Shown: in pieces, positions 55,517 through 62,077 of the stretch | Layout: the number at the start of each line of letters is the position of its first letter | How positions within the stretch are numbered: the first letter of the stretch is position 1 | DNA from: CAJBNH01 sp964447285 | Lineage (GTDB): Bacteria > Myxococcota_A > UBA9042 | Length of the DNA stretch: 64,000 nt | Direction of reading: 5' to 3' | NCBI GenBank assembly: GCA_964447285.1 | Contig: CAYURO010000012.1 | Span: forward strand, 1 to 64,000 | Program-made: the position numbers and the translations under genes | The notes under the pieces: model-generated | The model's input: only the letters and a program-made list of their open reading frames with translations | Database searches by the model: none | Told to the model about the DNA's origin: nothing

Positions 55517-56223
55517 TCCTCGCGTCCCGGAGCGGCAGGGTTTGGCGAAGGCGCTCGATCTGGCGCCGGCGGCGCTCGGCGGGACCCTGTCATCTGCAGG
55601 GCCAAACAGGCGTGGCGGTAGTGGTGGTCGCTGGACCGCAGCTCGATCTTCAACTCGCCCCGAGGCGGCCCAGCTTCGATGTTGCCATGAAAGTCAGAAG
55701 GCTTTCGCGATCGGTCGACCGCCGCCTGCACCACCTGCGTCCCACTGGCAAACACCCGCACCGTGACATCGGCGCCGTCGCCGACTTCGTCCAGCAACGC
55801 GAGCCGGCCGGTCACCAGATCGCCCAGTGCAGTGTCACGGAAGCGCAGAATCGTCGTAGCACCGCCGGGCAGCGGGTGCATCCAAGTGCAGCGCATCGCC
55901 TCTCCTGCGGCATAGCCCGCAAGTGGGCCAACGAAGGCCCAAGGCTCAGTCCCGCAGACGAACCGCTGGTCTCGAAGTTGCCACTCGCACGTGCGTTCGC
56001 CGGTCGAGCCAGGAACCGACACCGACACGGCAGCCTTGGGCAACTCCCGCTCCAGCACAAAGACGTCGTGGCGCGGCGGGCGTGGCTCGAGGGGGCCCCA
56101 TGCCATCAGCGTCACGGCCGCCGCGGTGTACAGCAGCATCGCAAGCCCGGCACTCCAGCGCGGCACCTTGCGCAGAGGTACATCGGCAGGATCGGGCAGC
56201 AGGCCTGTGGATTCGGTCGCCAT
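55513..56223 (-). CDS. Uncharacterised single-pass membrane protein
   Basis: Predicted 236-residue protein. One hydrophobic helix (about 24-43, SAGLAMLLYTAAAVTLMAWG) anchors it, with a C-terminal extracytoplasmic domain of about 180 residues. Several Cys (CEWQLRDQRFVC, AMRCTW, HACLAL) may form disulfides. Beta-rich composition suggests a sandwich fold; no family recognised. It overlaps the downstream polytopic membrane gene by four bases and they probably form a complex. No clear ribosome site; start at ATG 56223 is the first possible one. Confidence 0.65.
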   Translation of the reverse strand: MATESTGLLPDPADVPLRKVPRWSAGLAMLLYTAAAVTLMAWGPLEPRPPRHDVFVLERELPKAAVSVSVPGSTGERTCEWQLRDQRFVCGTEPWAFVGPLAGYAAGEAMRCTWMHPLPGGATTILRFRDTALGDLVTGRLALLDEVGDGADVTVRVFASGTQVVQAAVDRSRKPSDFHGNIEAGPPRGELKIELRSSDHHYRHACLALQMTGSRRAPPAPDRAPSPNPAAPGREE

Positions 56224-56362
56224 CGGTTCGCGGCATCGCTGCGGGGGAGAGTCCCGGAAGGGCCATCATGACCGCACCGCCGGTCGCTGCGCAAGCTCCG
56301 GGACACTTCGTGTTCGGGCCTGCCGTCTGCGGGTCGCGGGGGTGCGGGACCCCGAATTCTGG

Positions 56363-56392
56363 TTGACACCCTCCCTCCCCGGGACCTACAAT
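56363..56392 (+). promoter_or_regulatory. Near-consensus sigma-70 promoter
   Basis: TTGACA (56363-56368), 18-bp spacer and TACAAT (56387-56392): 11 of 12 consensus bases, the best promoter match in the window. It points towards RNase E/G across 750 bp of apparently non-coding DNA. Confidence 0.65.
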
Positions 56393-56467
56393 CCATGCGC
56401 CCAGTGGGGGGTATTTTCGCGGCCGTTCCCTCGTCGCAGCGTCGAAGGCCTCGAGTCGGGAGGCGCC

Positions 56468-56755
56468 ATGGAGCGCCGCAGCCCGACGGAGCCGCAGAAA
56501 CACCCCTTCCACGACCGCCGTTGCCGGCCCATGCGGGTCGCCGGCTGGTCTCAGGGCGCTCCGCTCACCTCCCTGCATCGCAGTGCTTTGCACCCAATGC
56601 TCACGAGGTTTCGGAGCCAGGCACGGACGACGACAGACCCGGCCTTCTGCACGCGTTGCGGGCCAGGTCAGGCAGACGGCGGGAGTGCACACCTCCTGCG
56701 ACCGGTCACGCAACGGCGAGCGGCCCCCCACCGGAGTCGCGCGAAAATCCTGTGA
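56468..56755 (+). CDS. Possible small protein (95 residues), doubtful
   Basis: ATG 56468 lies 4 bp after GGGAGG and about 70 nt after the predicted transcription start of the 56363 promoter. The product would be rich in Arg, His, Pro and Thr with one CTRC pair, and has no recognisable domain. The first 25 or so codons have the GC-rich third positions usual here, later ones do not. It may be a leader peptide of the RNase E/G gene or a chance frame. Confidence 0.25.
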   Translation: MERRSPTEPQKHPFHDRRCRPMRVAGWSQGAPLTSLHRSALHPMLTRFRSQARTTTDPAFCTRCGPGQADGGSAHLLRPVTQRRAAPHRSRAKIL

Positions 56756-57150
56756 AGTCCTTCGTTTGCGGGCCCAACCGGTTCGCAGGTTCGGAGCCCG
56801 CAGCGATTCCGTGAGCCAGCTGACCTCGCAGAGTGCGCCGTGTCCCAAGCGGACCACGGTCCCGCCGGTCAAAGCCGACACAGACTCGGATTCGGGAAGC
56901 ACGATGGCGCAATGGCATCACGGCACGCACGGTTCCGGCAGGGCAGACAGCCCGCCGGGGAGCCGTCACGTATGCACAGGCGTCACGTTCTCGAAACGAG
57001 CACCCACTTCGTCCTTGCCGCACCACCCGCGCTTCGGGGATCGGTCAGGATGGGGTCGGCGCTAGCAAGACGCCGTCATCCTCTCTCCTTGACCCGATCC
57101 GGAAGCGCTCAGCGGCTGTGCCCCTTTGGCTTGGCCGGTCGGAGTGTTCC

Positions 57151-60099
57151 ATGACCAAGAGGATGCTGATCAGCGTCGATCGCGACGAGTCTCGCGCGGC
57201 GGTGGTCGAAGACGGGCTGCTGCTGCAGCTCGAGATCGAGCCCGTCAGCCGCAACACCTGCAAAGGCAACATCTACCGCGCCGTGATTGCGCGCGTCGAG
57301 CCATCGTTGCAGTCGGCGTTCGTCGATTTCGGCAACGAAAAACAGGGCTTCCTGCCGGTTGGCGAGATCCACCCCAAGCTGCGCAACGGCAATCAGGACA
57401 AGCGCGCGCCGATTCAGGACCTGCTCAAGGCGCGGCAGGAAATTCTGGTGCAGGTGGTGCGTGACGAGATCGGGAGCAAGGGCGCGACGTTGTCGACGTT
57501 CGTGTCGCTGCCCGGCCGGTACCTGGTGTTGATCCCTGAGAGCGACAAGACCGGCATCAGCCGCAAGCTTAGCGACGAGGCGCGCGAGCACATCAAGGAA
57601 CTGACGGAGACGATGAAGGTGCCGGACGGCTTTGGCCTGATCGTGCGCACCGCGGGAGAGACAGCCTCCAAGCTGGAATTGGCCAAAGATCTGCTGTACC
57701 TGAGTCGCCAGTGGGCGCACATCCAGCAGAAGTTCGGCGAGTCGACGGGTGCCACCCTGCTCTACGCGGAGCGCAGCCTGCCGGTGCGGTTCGTACGCGA
57801 CTACTTCAGCAAGGACATCGAAGAGGTCGTGATTGACGACGACCCGACGCTCCACGAGGTCGGCGAGTTCCTGCAAGTCCTGATGCCACGTGGTCTTTCT
57901 GCCGTGGCCCGCTATGCCGGCGATGTGCCGTTGTTCGCGCGCTATGGCATCGAGGGCAAGGTCGACGATGTCTTCGCCCGGCAGGTGTTTCTGGCTTCAG
58001 GCGGGTCGATCGTCATCGACCAGACCGAGGCGTTGGTCTCGATCGACGTCAACTCCGGGCGCATGAAGGAGAAGGACATCGAGGAAACCGCGCGCGCGAC
58101 CAACATCGAGGCGGCGCAGGAAATCGCCCGTCAGATGATTCTGCGCGACATGGGCGGCCTGATCGTCATCGACTTCATCGACATGCGCGAGAAGAAGTAT
58201 GTCCGCGAGGTCGAGCAGGCGATCAAGGACGCCTTCAAGAACGACAAGGCGCGCACCAAGATCGCCCACATCAGCGAGTTCGGCCTGCTCGAGATGAGCC
58301 GGCAGCGCATCAAGTCGTCCGTCAACAAGGGCGCTTTCGACTCATGCCCGCACTGCAGCGGCACCGGTCGGTTGCGCGCGATGGACAGCGTGGGCATGTC
58401 GATCCTACGGCGGATCTACGAGCTGGTGGCGCAGAAGCGGGTCAAGTACGTGATCGCCATGGTGCCGCCGCAGACGGCGCGCTACCTGCTGAACGCCCGT
58501 CGGTCTGAGCTTGCGATGATCGAGCGCCAGTATCACCTGACCATCGAGATCGTTGCAGTGGACGGCATGCCCGCCAGCAACGTCGTGCTCGAGCATTTGG
58601 AAGAGGCCCCTGCGGAGACCGGATCGGACCGCGCCGACCGCACCAAGCTGTTGCGCGTGCATCAGGAGCTCGATCTGGTGCGCAACCACCTGATCAAGCG
58701 GGAGGAGGCGCGGGTGCAGCTCGAGATGGCATCGGCCCGTCGCGCCGCCCGCGTGGACTACAGCGAGATCTATCGGGAAGTGCGCGAGATGTCGGGCGAT
58801 GACGACGTTCGCAAGCCCCCACGCAAGTCATCCCCGGCGTTCGTCGAGGTCGATGCTGCGGCGACAGCCGCCGCCGAACCCGAAACCGCCGTCGAAAAGC
58901 CCAGGGGTTTTTGGGGTTGGGTGCTCGGACTGTTTGGCGCAGGCAAGTCCACGGAGACCATAGGCGAAGTCGAGGCGGCGAGTCGGGAGTCGGCGGGGGA
59001 ACCCAGCGGTCCCCAGGGGCGCGGGGACCGTCGCGATCGCAGGGACCGCGGTCCGCGCGGCGAGCGCGAGCGTCGGCACGACAAGGCGGAGCGTAGCGAG
59101 CCCCGTGCTCGGCGCGAGGACCGGCCGGTGCGTGAAGAGAAGCGCGACGAAAAGCGTGACGAGAAGCGCGACGAGAAGCGCGACGAGAAGCGCGACGAAA
59201 AGCGTGACGAGAAGCGCGACGACAAGGCCCCCCGGGGCGACCGACCCACGCGTGACGACAAGGTGCCGCGCGACGGCAAGCGAGACGACCGACCGCCGCG
59301 CGAAGACCGCAGCCGTCGGGACGAGCGCCTGCCCCGTGCTGAGAAGCCCGAGGTCGAGGCGCCCGCCGTCGCAGTGCCGGGCGAGACCGCTGAGGAAGCC
59401 GAAGTCCGGCGCGGTCGTCGTCGTCGCCGTCGCCGTGGCGGTCGACCCGAGGGCGAGGTCGGTCAGGTTGCGTCGCAGGCCGTGGATGGCGAGGACGTCG
59501 ACTTGGACGTCAACGACACGTCGGTGGAGGGTTCTGAAAACGAAACGGAATTCGAACAGGCGGCGGAAGAGGCTCAGGGTGCGGACGGTACCGATGCCCT
59601 GGACGCGTCTGATTCGGGTGAGACCAATGACGAGGAGCGCGAGGCTGCAGCGGCGGGCGGGGAGTCTCCGTCCCAGCGCCGTCGGCGCCGCCGTGGCGGT
59701 CGGGGCGAAGGCCGCGAACGCGGCGTGACGTCTGCGTCCGAGGCACCTGCCGGCGACCCGGACGGCGCGTTGGAGGCCGACAGCGCCCCTGACCTGCCAC
59801 CGGACGATGAGACCGAAGTCCCCGCAGATGATGCGGATTTTCCGCAGACTCAGGATTCGGCCGAGGCGACTGCCGACGCGACGGAGGCCGGTGACGAAGC
59901 CGCTGTCGACGCCACGCCGGCTGAGGACTCTCAGGTCGACGCGCGATCGCTACTTCAGGCGGAGATCGAGCGGATGCGTTCCGAGGCGGGTGCTCCTCCT
60001 GCGCTGACGACGGCGGAAGCGACTCCAGCAGCCTCTGCGGGCGAGAACCTGCAGCCGACGGCGGCCAACCGGTTCGTCGTAGACTTGCGCACGCGCTAG
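57151..60099 (+). CDS. Ribonuclease E/G with long basic C-terminal tail
   Basis: Predicted 982-residue endoribonuclease for rRNA maturation and mRNA decay. GGAG lies 6 bp before ATG 57151. An S1 domain (about 37-120) is followed by the catalytic core: SIDVNSG with Asp299 and IVIDFIDM with Asp341, both magnesium ligands, and the zinc-link CPHC (Cys399, Cys402). After about residue 560 a long disordered tail begins. It contains a WGWVLGLFGAGKS segment (possible membrane-targeting helix), seven E-K-R-D repeats (663-690), and two Arg-rich runs (RRGRRRRRRRGG and RRRRRRGGRG), before an acidic end. Such tails bind RNA and degradosome partners. An NtrC-type regulator follows after 33 bp, probably in the same operon. 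Long leader upstream. Confidence 0.93.
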   Translation: MTKRMLISVDRDESRAAVVEDGLLLQLEIEPVSRNTCKGNIYRAVIARVEPSLQSAFVDFGNEKQGFLPVGEIHPKLRNGNQDKRAPIQDLLKARQEILVQVVRDEIGSKGATLSTFVSLPGRYLVLIPESDKTGISRKLSDEAREHIKELTETMKVPDGFGLIVRTAGETASKLELAKDLLYLSRQWAHIQQKFGESTGATLLYAERSLPVRFVRDYFSKDIEEVVIDDDPTLHEVGEFLQVLMPRGLSAVARYAGDVPLFARYGIEGKVDDVFARQVFLASGGSIVIDQTEALVSIDVNSGRMKEKDIEETARATNIEAAQEIARQMILRDMGGLIVIDFIDMREKKYVREVEQAIKDAFKNDKARTKIAHISEFGLLEMSRQRIKSSVNKGAFDSCPHCSGTGRLRAMDSVGMSILRRIYELVAQKRVKYVIAMVPPQTARYLLNARRSELAMIERQYHLTIEIVAVDGMPASNVVLEHLEEAPAETGSDRADRTKLLRVHQELDLVRNHLIKREEARVQLEMASARRAARVDYSEIYREVREMSGDDDVRKPPRKSSPAFVEVDAAATAAAEPETAVEKPRGFWGWVLGLFGAGKSTETIGEVEAASRESAGEPSGPQGRGDRRDRRDRGPRGERERRHDKAERSEPRARREDRPVREEKRDEKRDEKRDEKRDEKRDEKRDEKRDDKAPRGDRPTRDDKVPRDGKRDDRPPREDRSRRDERLPRAEKPEVEAPAVAVPGETAEEAEVRRGRRRRRRRGGRPEGEVGQVASQAVDGEDVDLDVNDTSVEGSENETEFEQAAEEAQGADGTDALDASDSGETNDEEREAAAAGGESPSQRRRRRRGGRGEGRERGVTSASEAPAGDPDGALEADSAPDLPPDDETEVPADDADFPQTQDSAEATADATEAGDEAAVDATPAEDSQVDARSLLQAEIERMRSEAGAPPALTTAEATPAASAGENLQPTAANRFVVDLRTR
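59137..59220 (+). repeat. Seven tandem 12-bp units encoding E-K-R-D
   Basis: Seven in-frame copies of a 12-bp unit (GAGAAGCGCGAC with GAA/CGT synonymous variants) in the RNase E/G tail. The unit gives a charged helix-like stretch. Synonymous changes recur in the same pattern (GAA..CGT), hinting at duplication of larger blocks. Confidence 0.9.
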
Positions 60100-60132
60100 A
60101 GCCGCGCTCTGGGCCATCCACGGAGCCACACC

Positions 60133-61563
60133 ATGGCACTGCCTGAAGGGTCCGAGCCGAACCGCCAAGACCAGGGAGACCCTGCCGCTGGACCGGAAGT
60201 GACCGGACTTGCGGCGGGGCCCGTCGTCTTGGTGGTCGACGACGATGCATCGAACCTGGCGAGCGTGCAGAAGATCCTGCAGCGCGAGGGGTTTGCCGTG
60301 CTCGCGGTTGGCGATGGCCGCGAGGCCTTGGCCGTGCTTCGGCGTGAGCGGGTGGCCGTGCTGGTCACCGACCTGATGATGCCCGGTATTGACGGCATGG
60401 AGCTGCTGCGCGCCTGCCAATGGACCAGTCCATCGACGGCAGTCGTCGTGATGACAGCGTACGGCACCGTCGAGACCGCAGTGGCGGCGATGAAAGAGGG
60501 CGCGTACGACTTTGTCACCAAGCCGTTGCGTCGCACCGACGTCGTGCGCTCTGTGGCAAGGGCCATGGAGCGAGCGCAGCTTCACCACGAAAACCAGAGT
60601 CTGCGCGAGGAGTTGGAGAAGGCGGGCCGCAGTCGCGAGATCCTCGGCACCAGTCCGGCGATCCGGCGGGCGGTGGACCTGATCGAGCAAGTGGCGCCCG
60701 CGCGGACGACCATTTTGCTGCAAGGTGAGAGCGGCACTGGCAAGGAGGTGTTCGCCCGTGCCGTGCACCGCTTGAGCGCCCGAAAGGGGCCGTTTGTCGC
60801 GGTCAACTGTGCGGCGATTCCGGAAAACCTGCTGGAATCCGAGCTTTTCGGTCACGAGCGAGGCGCGTTTACTGGCGCCGTGGCGCGCACCGACGGCAAG
60901 TTCACGCAGGCGGACGGTGGCACACTGCTGCTGGACGAGATCGCCGACCTGCCGATGGGCCTGCAGGCCAAGCTGCTGCGGGTGCTGCAGGAGGGTGAGG
61001 TTCAGCGGATCGGTTCAGGGCAGCCCACGCGGGTCGATGTCCGCGTGCTTGCCGCCACCAACCGCGACCTGGAAGAAGAGGTGGCGCAAGGGCGTTTCCG
61101 CAGCGACCTGTTCTATCGGTTGCACGTCATCTGCGTCGAGGTGCCGGCCTTGCGCGAGCGGGGCAGTGACATCGCGGGTCTGGCGCATCACTTCCTGCGC
61201 CGGTTCGCTAGCGTGAATCACAAGGACATCCGTGCCATCCAGCCGGAAGCCATGGCAGCGCTGCAGGCGTACACTTGGCCGGGCAACGTCCGCGAGCTCG
61301 AAAATGCCATGGAGCGTGCTGTGTTGCTGGCGCGCGGGGACACGATTGGCCTGTCTGAGCTGCCTGAGCGCATCGTTCGCGCCGAGGGCGGCAGTCGCGT
61401 GTTGTCGATCGCGGTGGGTACGCCCTTGGAGGAGATTGAGCGGCTGGTGATCGACGAGACGCTGAAGCTGACCGGCGGCGACAAACGCAAGGCCGCGATG
61501 CTGTTGGGGATCGCCGTTCGCACCATCTACCGACGTCTGGGCGACCAGAGCGGGGCGCGCTGA
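60133..61563 (+). CDS. NtrC-family sigma-54 response regulator
   Basis: Predicted 476-residue transcription activator. Receiver domain 31-148 with the acidic cluster VVDDD, phospho-acceptor Asp80 (LVTDLMMPG) and Lys130 (TKPL). AAA+ domain: Walker A GESGTGKE (198-205), the sigma-54 contact loop GAFTGA (244-249), Walker B LLLDEI (265-270) and the WPGNVRELENAMERAV block. A Fis-type helix-turn-helix (GGDKRKAAMLLGIAVRTIYRRL) ends the protein. GGAG lies 7 bp ahead of ATG 60133. No histidine kinase is adjacent, so its partner is an orphan elsewhere. Location 33 bp after RNase E/G suggests one transcript. It needs sigma-54 and presumably binds enhancer sites not identified here. Confidence 0.95.
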   Translation: MALPEGSEPNRQDQGDPAAGPEVTGLAAGPVVLVVDDDASNLASVQKILQREGFAVLAVGDGREALAVLRRERVAVLVTDLMMPGIDGMELLRACQWTSPSTAVVVMTAYGTVETAVAAMKEGAYDFVTKPLRRTDVVRSVARAMERAQLHHENQSLREELEKAGRSREILGTSPAIRRAVDLIEQVAPARTTILLQGESGTGKEVFARAVHRLSARKGPFVAVNCAAIPENLLESELFGHERGAFTGAVARTDGKFTQADGGTLLLDEIADLPMGLQAKLLRVLQEGEVQRIGSGQPTRVDVRVLAATNRDLEEEVAQGRFRSDLFYRLHVICVEVPALRERGSDIAGLAHHFLRRFASVNHKDIRAIQPEAMAALQAYTWPGNVRELENAMERAVLLARGDTIGLSELPERIVRAEGGSRVLSIAVGTPLEEIERLVIDETLKLTGGDKRKAAMLLGIAVRTIYRRLGDQSGAR

Positions 61564-61647
61564 CGTGACCAGGCCCCCGCTGAGGCGCTGGCAAACTCGG
61601 GGCCGGCCTCGCCGAGTTCCCGGAAACCCGAACACAACGAACTGGAA

Positions 61648-61950
61648 GTGCTGGCGTTTCCGGTGCGGGACGCCCAGCCGGTGTGTTGGAACGGCTGCGC
61701 ATCCCGCGTGGACACCGTTCGCTCGCGCCTCGCGGCATGGACTCGGGGCGAGCGCCCGGAGCTGGCCAGGGCGTTCGTCGAACCTCGTTGTCGCGTGCAT
61801 CTGACGGACGGCGCAGCCCCGGGTGCGGAGTTGCGAGTGATGACGGCGACGCGAACTTGGCTTGACCCGCCAACGGCGGCCTTGCTCGCTCGTCAGCTTG
61901 GAACCGGAGGAAATGTCCCTCGCGAGCGACTCGTGACCGGCAGTCGTTGA
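61648..61950 (+). CDS. Possible small protein or decayed gene remnant (100 residues)
   Basis: Starts at GTG 61648 without a strong ribosome site; the same frame is open back to the stop codon of the NtrC-type gene. The first 60 or so codons keep the high GC third positions of real genes here, the rest drift. The segment SRVDTVRSRLAAWTRG faintly resembles the region 4.2 helix of ECF sigma factors (GTVRSRL), so it may be a remnant of such a gene. This is weak. Confidence 0.25.
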   Translation: MLAFPVRDAQPVCWNGCASRVDTVRSRLAAWTRGERPELARAFVEPRCRVHLTDGAAPGAELRVMTATRTWLDPPTAALLARQLGTGGNVPRERLVTGSR

Positions 61951-62004
61951 CAAGAGCCGTGATTTTTCCGTTTGTCGTAGGCCGCTTTGCCGCATTTCCG
62001 GGGA

Positions 62005-62034
62005 TTGCCACCGGTGCACAGCCCCTCGTATACT
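62005..62034 (+). promoter_or_regulatory. Sigma-70 promoter of the terminal lipoprotein gene
   Basis: TTGCCA (62005-62010), 18-bp spacer and TATACT (62029-62034): five of six in each box. The leader would be about 37 nt, ending in an AGGAG ribosome site before ATG 62078. Confidence 0.65.
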
Positions 62035-62077
62035 TCCGCGCCGCCGGATTTTCTGGCCACCGCAAACAGGAGCAGTC

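Larger units (their letters stand above)
56224..57150. other. Unexplained 927-bp gap upstream of RNase E/G
   Basis: No convincing conserved gene. It holds a near-consensus promoter (56363-56392), a possible 95-codon frame with a good ribosome site (56468-56755) and a hairpin 56767-56802 (TGCGGGC/GCCCGCA with an inner AACC/GGTT). Codon use in the longer frames on both strands is unlike the neighbouring genes. If transcribed through, it would be a leader of about 750 nt for the RNase E/G gene. I see no promoter-like pair closer to that gene. Confidence 0.5.
61564..62077. other. 514-bp gap with a doubtful frame and a good promoter
   Basis: The only notable contents are a 100-codon frame (61648-61950) and the promoter of the next gene (62005-62034). 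A TTGACA (61947-61952) without a good -10 is also present. No terminator for the preceding regulator was found. Confidence 0.5.

Noticed and set aside
56663..56672. SRP RNA-like CCAGGTCAGG in the gap before RNase E/G
   Set aside because: The other conserved SRP RNA elements (GGAAG and AGCAG loop) are missing around it.
55946..56902. 318-codon minus-strand frame across the 56.2-57.1 kb gap
   Set aside because: It overlaps the 236-residue membrane gene in another frame, has no ribosome site and irregular composition.
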